Source of the DNA: Ophiodon elongatus
Taxonomy: Eukaryota; Chordata; Actinopteri; Perciformes; Hexagrammidae
NCBI GenBank assembly: GCA_016806645.1
Contig: JACSYO010001636.1
Coordinates: forward strand, 722,001 to 786,000
Reading direction: 5' to 3'
DNA: 64,000 nucleotides
The translations under genes were made by a program, and so were the position numbers. This document shows positions 12,401 through 24,700 of the stretch, one piece after another. The notes beneath the pieces are model-generated. The model saw only the letters and a list, made by a program, of their open reading frames with translations, was not told the DNA's origin and searched no databases. Each line of letters starts with the position of its first letter. Position 1 is the stretch's first letter.

Positions 12401-15400
12401 GAGATAGCTTATCCATTACACTAAACAGTACATTTGTCAAAATTGTGTTTTTTTTTGTTGCGAGCAGGGACTGATTTAATGAGGCGTTCAAGGACGTGCG
12501 GACATCAAACATTATAATTATCTGCAGACAAACATTATGCATGGCTGGTGAAAGCATTGCCAAATTACATCTGAACTACATTTAGCCCATAACAACTTAG
12601 CAAACTCCATCCGCTGATAAAAAAAACAAAACTGTGAGATGAAAGCTCCAGGAATAGCTGGAGTTAAGTTTCTGTTTTTCTTTTTTTGTCAAAAGATAAG
12701 CAGACAGATATCATTAAACGATATTGTGAGTTTGATCTTTTCTTATGTGAACTATCAGATATCGGAGGGACCTTGAATGCACCAACCTGACTAAACGCTC
12801 TCTTTGGGATATGGTGAACATTTAGTGATATGGTGGTGAACATTTAGTCATATGGTGGTGAACATTTAGTGATATGGTGGTGAACATTTAGTCATATGGT
12901 GGTGAACATTTAGTGATATGGTGGTGAACATTTAGTGATATGGTGGTGAACATTTAGTGATATGGTGGTGAACATTTAGTCATATGGTGGTGAACATTTA
13001 GTGATATGGTGGTGAACATTTAGTCATATGGTGGTGAACATTTAGTGATATGGTGGTGAACATTTAGTGATATGGTGGTGAACATTTAGTCATATGGTGG
13101 TGAACATTTAGTGATATGGTGGTGAACATTTAGTCATATAGTGGTGGACATTTAGTGATATGGTGGTGAACATTTAGTGATATGGTGGTGGACATTTAGT
13201 GATATGGTGGTGGACATTTAGTGATATGGTGGTGGACATTTAGTGATATGGTGGTGGACATTTAGTGATATGGTGGTGAACATTTAGTGATATGGTGGTG
13301 GACATTTAGTGATATGGTGGTGGACATTTAGTGATATGGTGGTGGACGAGTACATTTCACCAATATAGTAAGACACAAGCCTCCATCATGTAACTCTTTT
13401 TCAAATTAGAAAGCAAAAAGCCTTTAAACCTGAACATAAATGCTGGATATTAGTAAACTCGTTATTTAATTACAAGACTGAACTCATGGTTATAAATGAC
13501 AAGTGAAAATTTAAGTTGATCTGACTCGAAAAATAGTTTTTTCTGTATTAAACATGTTGAACACTTTTTTTTTTACGAATCACACCTAAAGATTCTGAAC
13601 GAACCAGGACTCATATAGTTTTGTTGAAGCAACACGACTTAAATTTTTCTGCAGATGGTAATAAATCATAATAACTCCTTATCTAAAGTCACATTGTTTT
13701 TCATGTCATCAAATGAAACCAGCGGCGGCCTGGCGTAGTGAAGGAAATCAGACCGACGCTGCTCTGGAAAAAGTATATTCCCCCACTTCTCTTGTGCCTG
13801 TTTTTCCACCATGCAGCTGAATGGAAAACCTTCCCTGTGGCTGAGTGGGAGACGCAGATTCAAGGCCGTCTCCGGCCCCCACGCCCTCCTTGGGAACTGG
13901 GATGTTTATCATGTCCCCCTCCCCAACCCCCCCATCTATTGTTCTCCGCTCTCTCCCATGTACGCCAGCCAGCGCAGACACCAGACGAGTGCCAAACAGG
14001 CAGCGTCTCCCCGGGCCGCTGGTGTGCAGACTGTTATCTTGTAGGAAACGGACAAGTCATGAACCCGCAAACGCACCAGAAAGATGGTCTGCGTAGGGGG
14101 TTAGGAAGTCCTGGAGTGGACTGATAACTGATGATCCTGCCTTCTTCCTACCGTCCAGGATCCAAATGGTTTATTTAAACCCACTTCAAGCGTTTGATGG
14201 TACACTTGGGCTTTGAGCATCCCGGCTATATTTTGAACTTTCAGATTCAAGTAGCTGGAGTTAGCAGGAACATTCTCGAACCCAGGTAATCTCACATCGC
14301 CTCGAAACAATATCAACATTTTGGCGATTTGCTTTCTTGCCAAGAGTTATGAGAAGATTGATACCAATCTCATATCTGTCCGGGAAAACGCAAGCCAAAT
14401 ATGCGCAGGACTTTTTCTTGGCTGGGCGCAGAAACTTCCTGAAGTCTCATCGTCACCGTGACAACCAGCTGAAACTTCAGGAAGTAACTGCGCCCAGCCA
14501 AGAAGGAGTCCTGCACATATAAGGGCCCTGTCTAGGAGAGCTGGTAATGGGACATTCAAAGATGGTGGATTCTGGAGTCACTTCAGCTGCTTTATGGCGC
14601 TCTGAAAAAATGGATCCACATTTCTGAAGGTGCTCTTTTACTCGAGAAAAACCACCACGGAATGATTCTGGTCTGGGGTTTTTGTTTTGTCCATTTCCTT
14701 TTTTATATTTAAAAGTTCCTCGTCTGATGTCTCACGTTTGACATTATCACATAATTAACTAGAGTAAGCACTTCTTTGCCACGCTAGCTAGTGGAGGTAT
14801 ACTCAATGGCTACACATGCTGCTCTTAGTTTTTAATGATTGTAACAGTGAATTAAGACCTTTTACAGGAACACTGTTGTTCCTTCATTTCATCGTCTTCT
14901 GTCTGGATCACCAGGTGATGTGGTGCTTCACTTTCACACTGTGATCTGTAGCTTTAGCTTCAATTTTTAACCTGTTTTCATCCTGATACATCCATCAAAC
15001 TCATATTGTAGACCCTTCTGTCTGTTTCTCTCTGAAACCGCCTTTTCATTTTTACAAAAATTAAAAAACATTTCTTCAGGGAGTGCAGTTAGTGACAGTG
15101 TGGGCTCCATTCACCTAGAAACTTGCAAACAACACTGTGCACGTCTAGGTTTCTGAACCCTTCTCGTGATAACAGGCCGGTAAACACACAGACGCAGATG
15201 CACGTTCACACGCGCAAAAGAAAACGTGTCAGGCTTCTTTGTTTTTAGAGCCAAAGTGCTGACAGGCCTTCATTGAGTTTTTGTGGGCTGTGTCACATGT
15301 TTTCTTCACACACAAAAAAAAATCAAGGCCTCCCATCTGAATCCACCTACTGTAGTGGCCAGAGAGCGGCAGGTGCATAATTAAAGAAAAACACTTTCCT

Positions 15401-17366
15401 CGCCTCTCAGCCAGGGAGGGAGGTCAGGGGTGCGCTTCATTATTCAGGCTCCTTGTGTCCACAGCTATTGGAGGACGTTCTCTGAGTGTGTGTGTGGAAG
15501 AAGGAGGATGGGGGGCGGAGAGGGGGGGGTTGGGGGTGCTTTGAGGAGCTCTTAACGGTGGGATGGTGGGAGGTGGAGGGGCAGATGTTTCAGCTCTGAC
15601 TCCTACTGTGCGATTACTACTTTCCTACAGATTCCATACAGTCCACACAGCAACAGTCTGCTTCCCAAACAGGTCAACAGTAGCAGAGAGGAGCAAAAAA
15701 AACACACAAAAAAAGTAGGGGGTTTGCTGGTCAATGCAGTGGATTTCACTCTCCTCAATTTGTGCACAAATGAAGGCACAAAGAAGCGAGACGAGGACAA
15801 AAAGGCTCGTTACTGGCAGAGACCCTGGTCTGCAGCACGTTTCAGGTTTGGCAGTCGGGTTTCTGTCTCCTCTTTGCTTGTTAGAGCCCGAACGTGTCCA
15901 CAAACTGAGGAGTCGAGGCTTTGCTGCCTTTAACACCCCTCTTACCCTCCCACCCCCATGAAGTATTACATTCTAACTTGTGTCTTCATGTGGTATATGC
16001 TTCATGTCATAATCAAAATTGAAATGCAACGACTGTACACAATTTTATTTAAGGTATGGCATAGGCTACACATAAAAAATAATAATAATAGAGTGTATGG
16101 GTTAGTAAAGTATAGGCCTACGTTGTACAGTAAAGGAATTTAGGCAATTAAATCAGGGAATTGGAGTTAATAAAAACAGATTAATTATTTGGGTAGTTAT
16201 TGTAAAACACTGTAAAAGTGATGTAATCCTACTTTCAGTCAAAAAAACAAGTCACAAAGTCTACATTATATTAGTTTGAAATCAGCCCATGGGAATATGA
16301 CTTTAACCAGTGGTTCCCAGTGAGTCACACCAGATGATTAAAAGGAAAGTGCTCTCACACAAAAATGTTTCAATGTATTACTCCTTGTGACATACTGCAT
16401 ATACGTTCACCACTCCTGCAAATGAGAGTCTGAATATAAAAACGATACCTCCCTCTCAGGGCAAAGCAGCAGACACAACCCAACAACAACCACTGGATTA
16501 AAACCCAACGCCATAGAAAGTAATTCAAATAGTTCCACCTCCAGCAGCTACGACGTGACGCTCACACGTTCACCAGCAAGTCCAACAGCATGAAATAACA
16601 CAGCAAGGGGCAATGACAGAAAGTACATGTACTCAAGCCCAGTTATGAGATACTTGTACTTTACTTGAGTATTTCAATGTTACGCTCCTTCATACTTCTA
16701 ATCCATCAGAGGGAAACACTGTACCTTTTACCCTCATTGTATATGAAAGGTGTATAGAATATATATACAATGCATTGTTCTTCAGCATTAAAATATATTA
16801 TGTGAGAAAATCAGTCACAGGGGCCATTTGTCTTTAGAATAATTACTTTTATTTTTATACTTTATGTATTCGGGGGGGGGGACTTCTGTATCTGAGGGAC
16901 TTTAACATATAAAGGCTCATTTAAAAGTTGTTGTATTAGTACTTTAACTTGAGTAAAGTTTACACTGCTGATAGTTGAAGTAGCTGTTGTTAGAATACTT
17001 TTTTATTATTTATTTTATTGTTAGAATACTTCTATATTATCATTTTTTTTCAATTTAACAAAAAAGTTAAGTGCATAACTTGTACACGTGATGCAGTAAT
17101 TCTACATAACACAGCACTACTTTTTCCTCCCTCATCCTAACAGTGGGTGCGCACCTGTTGACTTGTTGTAAACCGCCGATTCTGCCGCACAGAGACACTT
17201 CAACTGCTTTACTCCCCCCAAACAACAACCACGGGCATCCTATGATACACTTGTAGAGCCACCACAGAGAGAGAAGGGGCCAGGTTCCAGTCCTCAGGTG
17301 AAGTGAAGTATAATTCTACTCACTGAGTGAAAGCAGCGACCACGTGATCCTCATCGGCGCTCCCAT
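1165..17366 (-). CDS. podocalyxin/CD34-family sialomucin (podocalyxin-like), 3' end beyond window
   Basis: Type I membrane sialomucin of the CD34/podocalyxin family, expected at the surface of endothelial, blood-progenitor or kidney epithelial cells. Exons seen (minus strand): 17324-17366 (start MGAPMRITW, signal peptide), 4655-5422 (rest of signal and Ser/Thr/Ala mucin), 3682-3914 (Thr/Pro mucin), 3073-3096 (24 bp), 1506-1638 (cysteine region, VCRCLMVNF then GNCTLTL), 1358-1401 (LVNQCSENITK), 1165-1284 (membrane span ANKTLIAILASCGALL, then SHRRR stop-transfer). All junctions are GT-AG and keep frame. The KTLIA..GALL span resembles CD34, while the VC...F...C spacing and the tail break after Gln resemble podocalyxin, so the exact orthologue is uncertain. 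The last exon, with the cytoplasmic PDZ-binding tail expected in this family, was not found in 1-1160 and should lie further left. The stalk between the cysteine region and the membrane is much shorter than in the mammalian proteins. Confidence 0.75.
1639..3072. other. sialomucin introns between small exons, no further gene seen
   Basis: Intron sequence, AT-rich at 2080-2450, with a short run of ATGCTAA-type repeats near 2490-2530. No conserved reading frame apart from the 24-bp exon at 3073-3096. Confidence 0.6.
4911..5205 (-). repeat. 15-bp coding tandem repeat (Ser-Thr-Ala-Ala-Ala) in the mucin exon
   Basis: About 20 units of 15 bp (plus-strand form gatgcagcagcagta with single-base variants) lie wholly in frame in the mucin exon and encode five-residue Ala-rich blocks with one or two Ser/Thr each. 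These are likely O-glycosylation sites. All other frames are open too, so the Leu-rich minus-strand and Val-Asp-Ala plus-strand readings are shadows. The repeat is likely length-variable. Confidence 0.9.
7820..7965. repeat. dispersed teleost repeat (ggactttcacccagg family), copy 1
   Basis: Starts with ggactttcacccaggag and continues with agtcaatgttgac, then caaaccatgatgtttt. The same order of blocks recurs at about 23845-24015 and 38574-38760, and an antisense fragment of the first block lies near 23315. It is a decayed interspersed repeat without coding capacity. I recognise it as a common fish repeat type but cannot name the family. Confidence 0.6.
8587..8616 (+). other. stretch resembling the phage T7 / SP6 promoter cores
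   Basis: Reads tatacgacatcactatagg followed by ggag, which is the T7 promoter core with one extra A, preceded by tttaggt as in the SP6 promoter. It lies in non-coding intron sequence. It may be chance or a trace of vector or primer sequence in the assembly. No biological role is claimed. Confidence 0.3.
9373..9431. repeat. (GT)n microsatellite
   Basis: A near-perfect GT dinucleotide run inside the first intron of the sialomucin gene. Confidence 0.95.
12808..13347. repeat. 22-bp minisatellite, about 24 copies
   Basis: Tandem units of gatatggtggtgaacatttagt. Variants are ordered: the left two thirds alternate between gtgatat and gtcatat units in a repeating pattern, while the right third carries ggtggacattt units. 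There is no open reading frame. Confidence 0.95.
14310..14520. mobile_element. teleost MITE fragment with an internal fold-back
   Basis: The part at about 14310-14385 (aacattttggcgatttgctt ... gagaagattgataccaatctc) matches a very common fish MITE, another piece of which (ggttagcttagcttagcat) lies at about 43262-43320. The part at 14399-14520 is an inverted repeat: aggactttttcttggctggg and cttcctgaagt return inverted as acttcaggaagt and cccagccaagaaggagtcct. No coding capacity. Confidence 0.65.
16620..16985. repeat. dispersed repeat with acttgag/tacttgtacttt motifs
   Basis: Starts near gaaagtacatgtactcaag, includes gatacttgtactttacttg, and ends near ttaacttgagtaaagttt. A related copy (acttaagtacaatttggagg) lies at about 58715-58850. 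Typical of a small DNA transposon relic common in fishes. The ends are not precisely fixed. Confidence 0.55.
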
Positions 17367-17441
17367 CCTGTTGCTGCTCGCGACTTATCCTTAATGCAGC
17401 GCCGCGCGACTATCCGCTACTTCGTATCTGGAGGCGGATGC

Positions 17442-17513
<72 letters not shown>

Positions 17514-17540
17514 GCTCGAGCCCGGCCGCGGACTGACGCC
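17367..17540 (-). promoter_or_regulatory. CpG-rich 5' region of the sialomucin gene with ATG/CAT-type repeat
   Basis: Immediately upstream of the start codon on the minus strand, the sequence is CpG-rich (cgcgac, gccgcgcgac, ccggccgcgg) and contains a run of about 22 gat units at 17447-17512. This is probably the 5' untranslated region and promoter. The transcription start is not determinable and no TATA box is evident. Confidence 0.45.
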
Positions 17541-17791
17541 GTCCTGTCACGCCCTTCTCCTTCACTTTCTCTCTAGTAAATGATCTCGCCCAACGTATTG
17601 TTCACTTTTTTTTCTTCTTCTTTTTCTTCTTCTTCTTCTTCTTCTTAAAGTGAAAGCCAAGAATGCTTTTGTTTGTCTCCGCTGCTTCTTTCTCTCCTCG
17701 CTGTGCAGATTTGGGGATTTGTGGGGTGGAGGGAGGGAGGGGGGAGGAGAGAGTGTTTCTGCGGTCTCCTTGGCTGTAGCGTTGTAGCTCA

Positions 17792-17959
<168 letters not shown>

Positions 17960-18599
17960 TCCACAGAGGCTTGATGCTGTGCAGTGCTCAGCCAAAGTGT
18001 TCTGCTGTCAGCAGGCAGCACAGCAGCACAGGAGCCTGGCCCCTGCCTCCCCTTATCATGAGGAACCAGGGGCAGACCCAGTCCGGTCCAATCCCAGAGC
18101 TCTGGACTCGCTGCTGCTGGGACATTTTTGAATAACAAAGGAAGCCGCGAGACAATGCCCCCCCCCCCACATATCCCCCCATACCCCCCCCCACCCCCTC
18201 AGTTTTGATTCGTTTTCTAAAACGGTCCATGACTCAAGGACACGGGGGTGAAGTCACAATCGGCACTGATGTCGTTTGATCACGGGAAAGGCCTGTTTGG
18301 ATTCACCGAGTCAGCGTGTCTTCGCCTGAACTTGCAGACCTCAGACCTGGAGCTTGGACTTCTGTCACATGACGAGGAGTTTGTTTAACTTTAAAAGCCC
18401 CGGTTATAACTCTGTACTCGGTAGTTCTGCTTGTACTGTCCTGGAGGACACGTTGCTCCACACATGCGCAGTAGATCGCGGGCCACGAGTCCAGACCATG
18501 GACTCGTGAAGGGAACTGGATGAAGCGTTCATTGTTTTGAAAGTTGCTGAGGGGCGCATGAAGCCCCCCCAAAAAAGTTTTTCTGGTGACCTTCTGCAT

Positions 18600-18860
18600 C
18601 CATGGGCCCCCTAGAGACGGCGCACTAGCGTTTCCTTTAATGTATCCGCTGATTTACAGACGGCTCTTTCCCAATGTAAGTCTATGGGGGAAAAGTCTTT
18701 TTGGGCTCCATAGCATGGTGGTTTTATTTCCATCGTTTATCCACTATGTCGAATTTACTTCCAAGCCTGGCGCTCTTCCCGGGGTTTGGGCTGAGCGGTC
18801 ACGACATACTGTAGGTAACTTGGGCTGGACTGCTTATTTGAAATCAAATCACAAAATTGA
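18600..18860. repeat. dispersed repeat, copy 1 of a pair flanking a LINE
   Basis: Blocks such as ggcgctcttcccggggttt, ggtcacgaca and acttgggct recur in the same order at about 20880-21100 (ggcgctcttcctggggttc). A LINE lies between the two copies. It is non-coding and probably a decayed DNA element. Confidence 0.6.
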
Positions 18861-19029
18861 CCTGAACCATTGGAGAAAGTTTGTTTTGAAAAGACTGTAT
18901 AGCCTGCAAGACCTTAAATTCACCCATGTTGCTGGACATTTGAAGGAAAAACGCTCAATAAATAAACAACTTTTCCTAGAATATCATATGAACCTACCTT
19001 TAGTAGCTGATGATTGAAATAAGGGTTAT

Positions 19030-20610
19030 TAATAATAATAATAATAATAAATTTAATTTATAACGCACTCTTCATTCATAAGAATCTCAGAGTGCACAGA
19101 GCCAGTACATAGTACATAGTTAAAACATAATTAAAACAGACTATATTTAAAAACATAGTTAAAACAGACTATAGTTAAAAACATAGTTAAAAAACAGACT
19201 ATATTTAAAAACATAGTTAAAACAGACTATAGTTAAAAACATAGTTAAAACAGACTATAATAAAGAAAGAAATAACTGACAGATTTAACACAGAGTAAAA
19301 AACGCCTTCCTGAATAAAAAGGTTTTTAGGCCAGTCTTAAAAGAGTCCAGTGTCTGTGTTGCCCTTATGTGTTCAGGGAGACTGTTCCAAAGCCGCGGTG
19401 CTGCCGAGCAAAAGGCCCGGTCCCCCATGGTGTGTAGCTTGGTGTTGGGGACCCGAAGGAGCGATCTGTTTGTGGACCTGAGGGTGCGGGTGGAGGTTTG
19501 GGGAGTGATGAGTTCCTGTAGGTAGGGAGGTGCATGTCTGTTTATGCATTTATGGGTGAGTAGTAGGACTTTGTAGTCAATCCGGAATGAGACAGGGAGC
19601 CAGTGTAGTGAGTGTAGGATGGGTGTTATGTGCTCATGTTTACGGACTCTCATCAGGATCCTGGCAGCGCTGTTTTGAATGTATTGTAGTTTTTTGATGT
19701 TCTTGGCAGCGACCCTGGTGAATTGAATTACAGTAGTCCAGTCTTGAGGAGATAAAGGCGTGGACGAGCTTCTCTGCATCTGACAGGGTTAAAGTTGGGC
19801 GGAGTTTGGAGATGTTTTTAAGATGATAAAAGGAGGTTTTGCATAGGTATTTTATGTGGTCATTAAAGGTCAGGTGAGGGTCAAACCTAACTCCCAGATT
19901 GGTAACTGTGGAGGAGAGGGGTATGACCTGACTGTCAAAGGTGAGATGAGTTATGGAGGATGACTGAACCTGGTGTGGAGTGCCAACAAGGAGGGCTTCG
20001 GTTTTGTTTCTGTTTAACTGTAGAAAGTTGTTGCTCATCCATGCCTTTATCTCCCCAAGACAGGTGGTGAGACATGACATGGCTGCAGAGGGGCTTGGGG
20101 CAGTTTTTATGTAGAGCTGTGTGTCATCAGCATAACAGTGGAAGGGCATCCTATGTCTGCTGATGACACGACCGAGGGGTAGCATATAAATAATGAAGAG
20201 GATGGGGCCGGTGCATCTTCCCAGTGAGACATATTCAGTTCTGCCAGAAAGGTAGGACTGAAACCACTTGAGTGCAGAGTCTGATAGTCCGATGGTGGTG
20301 TGGAGGCGCTCTAGGAGGATAGTGTGATCCACTGTGTCAAATGCAGCAGTCAGGTCCAGGAGGATGAGGAGTGAGGGTGATCCTGCATCGGCTGTCATCA
20401 GCAGGTCATTCGTAACCCTGAGCAAAGCTGTTTCAGTGCTGTGGGCTGAACGAAATCCTGACTGGAAGGTTTCAAATAAGTTGTTGTGTTTGAGGTGGTC
20501 CTGAAGTTGAGAAGCAACTACCTTCTCTAACACCTTGGACAGGAAGGCAACGTTGGAGATAGGCCTGAAGTTGGTATTCCAACACGGGAGGTAGTCTCTC
20601 AAATTAATCC
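19030..20610 (-). pseudogene. decayed L2/CR1-type LINE (non-LTR retrotransposon) reverse transcriptase
   Basis: The minus-strand frame at about 19740-20600 reads a reverse transcriptase of the fish L2/Maui type: FRPISNVAFLSKVLEKVV, FQSGFRSAHSTETALL, LLDLTAAFDTVDH and the catalytic YADDTQLY. The GVPQGSVLGP-like stretch before GPILFIIYMLPLG is missing (internal deletion). The frame shifts near 19700, and the usual C terminus (ITPILHSLHWLPV ... LWNSLPEHIRA) continues in another frame at 19285-19720. The 3' tail is an (aat)n-like run at 19030-19055, preceded by a 25-26 bp tandem repeat at about 19113-19260. The endonuclease part is absent, so the copy is 5'-truncated and inactive. Confidence 0.9.
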
Positions 20611-20879
20611 CGACCGTATTCCAACACGGGAGGGAGGCAAAAGTCTGTCGTATTTCAACTCAGGGAGCAATCACAATACATAAAAAAAACAAACTAAACG
20701 GGGTTGAGTAAAATAGTCATAAAAAGTCACATCAATAAAAAGTCACATAAATCACACAAGCGGTAACAAAGTGTCAAGAGGAGCGGCAGCAAGCGTGCGG
20801 CAGCCAGCGTGCGCCAGCGTACCCATCATGCACTGCGAACTTCAATCAACTACTTATTGAAGTGTTTTTACTGAAAAAG

Positions 20880-21110
20880 TATGTTTGGGCCCAAAAGCAT
20901 GACGTGGCGTACACAGAAGTTTTAATTCCACTGTTTTGGACACTATGTCAAATTCACTTCAAAGCCCGGCGCTCTTCCTGGGGTTCGGTTCGATCGGTCA
21001 CGACACACTGCCGGTAGCAGGACACCCTCTGATGATGATATTTACGTTTATACTCGTAAAGTATAACTTGGGCTCGACTGCTCTGAGACTTATCTCCCTA
21101 CACTCTTGTT
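20880..21110. repeat. dispersed repeat, copy 2 of a pair flanking a LINE
   Basis: Same element as at about 18600-18860, in direct orientation (cactatgtcaaattcacttc; ggtcacgacacactg). Confidence 0.55.
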
Positions 21111-21591
21111 TTAACTGACAATAAATAATGTAAAGTAGGACGAGGAAGACAAGAGGGAGTGTGGTCCAGCTGGACGGGTGGTTTAGTGGATGCAGGTTGC
21201 TTTCACATGTGAGGATGTCGACTTGAGGCTTTCACTGAGAGACGTTTTTTCTTTTAACGATTTCTATTGGACAGACGACGAGAGTAGTGGCTAACGGGAA
21301 CACTGGGCGAGAGAGAGACGGCTTCCACATGCAACTGTTGATCTGGGGAAATTAAAACAGGCCTTAGAAAATAATCTTTTTATTCATTTTTACTTCTAAA
21401 GAACTTTAAATTAAACAAGGCAAAGGTTTAACATAGTAATTTAATTCATTTATTGCCTCTTCTTTCTAGCTCTGAGATATTTTCACATCAGTTAGCATAA
21501 ACATTCATTGCAAACAAAAAGGCTGGTTTCTATATTTTTCTCCTTTTGCGATATCTTAAATATTGGTCACAAGACAACTCAACTGTCTTAA

Positions 21592-21775
21592 AGGAATACT
21601 TAACCCCCAAAACTAGAAGTTTGTGGAGAACACCTGCGCTGTTGAACGCTGCCCCCATTTATTTAAATTCATCTAGACTTTTGGATTCTTCGTTCACCGT
21701 GAAGGCATGCGTAAAAAACAAAGTTTTTCTTCAAGAATTGAAACACAAATGATATTTTAGGGGTGAAGTATTCCT
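21592..21775. mobile_element. 184-bp MITE with TTAA target-site duplication (piggyBac-like)
   Basis: Terminal inverted repeats aggaatacttaaccccc (left) and aggaatacttcacccct (right, reverse complement) are each flanked by TTAA (21588-21591 and 21776-21779). TTAA duplication is the mark of piggyBac-type insertion. No coding capacity. Confidence 0.8.
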
Positions 21776-21779
21776 TTAA

Positions 21780-24700
21780 AATCCCTCATTTGAAAAGTGT
21801 CACAACTGCATGAGTGACAGATACGTTACTAAAACCAATTCTAGTGGTCTCTTTTCTATTGCTGGGAGCTAAAAATGATAAACAGAAATCATAAACATTC
21901 CTTCTCCATTAGCCCACAATGATGCTTTAATTTACTCCAGAAACGGGCACATTGGTCCAGCTGGCGTCGTGTTTGGCTTGTGGATTAAAGTCAGGACGTT
22001 CGGCCAGATTGCTGCCCTGCGGGAACCTCGGAGTTGACTCAGTCACTTGTAGCCATGACGACGGATATTCACAAACGTCCCAGGAATGGCTTTTCAGGGC
22101 TCTTCTACTATGCCTCCATTCACTTTGCTCCAGATCTCCCCTTGACTGACGGGTGGATTTAGTCCAGATCTTTCTCTGAATGCAAAATGCACCAAAAACA
22201 ACAAACTATAAAAGAAGAGAGACCTTGTAGTCATCTAACTGCCATTGTGTGCTTGGGTCGTGATGCAAGCCCCACTGTCTGCTGATGGGAAGCCTGGGAA
22301 ACAACTAAAGAGAGATAACATCAGGGGTGTGGAGGTTTTCCTGGGTGTTTCCTGCCACTGGAACAGTTAGGACTCATTGATAACGAGCTTTAGAGACATC
22401 AGGAGATCTCCAAAAACATATCCTAAGTGTTCCTGCTGTAAACTGTGAGTGTACACGGGAGGTTTGTCTGATTATATGTATGTTTGTGTTGCATGTGTGA
22501 GTATGAGATTTATTGCTGACAGATGTCACATTAACATACCACTACCTCATTCCCACTCTCCACCAAAGTCTAGCACTCTAGTTTAAAATACTCACATTAC
22601 ACTGACATTGCACATACTGTACATACTTAATGTGTAAAGGTAATATGTATATAAGTAACTATATATATTGTTCCATTTGTATACGTACATGTTCTACGTG
22701 TAGCGTGAGTACAACTTGCAGGTCGTAGTGCAACCATGCAACGTGACCTCATCAATAGCGCTACTTTTAAGGACATTTTGCTGGTTGTGGTTACGAGTTG
22801 AAACCCCTTAACTCCTTTCTCACCTGCACAGCTGACTACTCGCACAAAACATGCTTCACTTCCTACTGAGAATTTGGATGCGGCTAAACCTCTGGGTGCA
22901 CTAGGACCGACTGGCTTGAGGTTCACTGTGTGACGTTTTATAAGCTTGAACAGCTTGTTCGGTTTGGGTAAAAGCATTAGAGGTGCTTAAAAGTGAACTT
23001 ACTTAATAAATAAGTCAATGTTTTGATTGAAATTAATTACAAAAGTGGCATTACTTAAAAGTTCTATATACGACATTCAGAGCATTAACAGCTATCTTTG
23101 GTGGAAGCATAGCGCCGACCCTCCGGCCCTCTTCAGGTTTACATACTTACACGTTGCACCGTTAGCACCGTTAGCTGCTTACCACCAGCTCAGACGTCAC
23201 CATGTTGAGAGCCATGTTGAGACATCTGAACTTTTGAATTCAGCACTTTAAATACAAAAAAAGTGACAAATAAGTCAACATTGACTTCTGGTTTCCCTCG
23301 GGACACAAACAGCAGTCGCCTGGGTGAAAGTCCAGTGTGTTTAGACCCATTCATCCCTACCTCCTAATGCAAACCTTCGCTCTTTATACTCTCCTGGCTC
23401 ACGATTACGAATTACTCATAAATTGATAACGTGGGTTATATACGAATTATAATGAGTGCCTCATAAGCCGTAAGAACGGAAACAATGCGGAAGAGCCATT
23501 GCACGGCACGGGGGACGAGAACTGGGTGCTGTGAGTTATTGTTACAATGTTCATGTCCTTTTTGTAAAAAGAAATTGTTTGTATTTGTGAGGAATATAAT
23601 CAATGAAACATTATTTAAAAGTTTTCTGAATCTGTGCTCCTGATGTAAAATATGATTCTAAAGGGCAAACATTTCAAGAATAATTGAATGTTGAGACAAA
23701 GGCTGTGATATGTGTGGCAGACACACATGCCGACATGTGAATAAGCACTTATTTTTCATCCACTTTAAGTACTGATTATAGTGCATTACTTTCCGTAGGT
23801 ATAGCTAAAAGCAGTGTATGAGAACAGCCTGATCAAACACAGGACTTTCACCCAGGAGATTGTTCGGGTACCGCGTGAAACCAAAAGTCAACTTCTTTAC
23901 GCTGACTACTTAATTTGCGTACGTTACTTAATTTACGCATTGAGCATACTTATTGTCACCCAAACCGTGATATTGTCCTCAGCCTAACCAAGTAGTTTTG
24001 TTTGAATTCACAGCACGTGTTTAAAACTGCGACCGTGCGACGGTTCGTGGTCGGTGAGAAGGAGGGCGTTAAATGAAGCGAAATGCTTCAAATGCGTGGA
24101 GATAAATGGATACACTCTCCATGGCTCGCTCAGTTTGTGGACACATGAGAAGAAGTTGCCTGATTATTTTGAACACAGTGTGCGTCCAGCTGGTCCTGGT
24201 CCAGCTGGGGCGAGGTGAAGGAGTTATGTCAGCTGTGTTTGCACTCTCACAGTTAGATTAGCACTGACGAACACACCGAGTGTGCCTGCACGCATGACTG
24301 CCAGCAGCCATCCCGATCCCTGCAGCCGGTCAGAGGAATGTTGTGTCGGCTCCAGCACTTGCAGAGCGGTCGGACTCATAGATTTCACCCTCCATTACCT
24401 CCGTGTGGCCTGGACGATGCACCTCATCAGGCCAGCTGGATCCAAGATCAGTGAGAGAATGACAGATGAAGGGAGGGGGGGGGGGGGGGGGGTGAGAGGG
24501 AAGGATGTGTCACGGAGCTTCCTGAATGTGACTGAAATAGTGTCCTTTGTCATTGCTCGTTGGAAGGATGTTCTTCATGCACTTTGATGTTGACTTTTTT
24601 GCCACTCACAGACTGCTGATTACAACTACTTCGTGTCCGACGATATGCTTGTCGGCATTTGCCACAACGGGAAGTACTAGTGTTTAGTATCTGAAAGCCA

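Larger units (their letters stand above)
5423..17323 (-). other. first intron of the sialomucin gene (11.9 kb)
   Basis: Bounded by a GTGAGT donor next to the signal-peptide exon and a CCCCAG acceptor before the mucin exon. It has no convincing host exons on either strand. It contains microsatellites (9373-9431 GT, 7471-7522 AC/GC, 11622-11672 AC), a 22-bp minisatellite (12808-13347), several MITE-type repeats (listed separately) and a GC-richer stretch near 6890-7150 with a 10-bp repeat (cccggttcag). A long first intron is usual in this family and may hold enhancers, but nothing specific can be named. Confidence 0.6.

Noticed and set aside
12808..13347. Possible CRISPR-like array
   Set aside because: The units are contiguous with no unique spacers, and the surroundings are a vertebrate intron. 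The same applies to the 30-bp array at 31931-32410.
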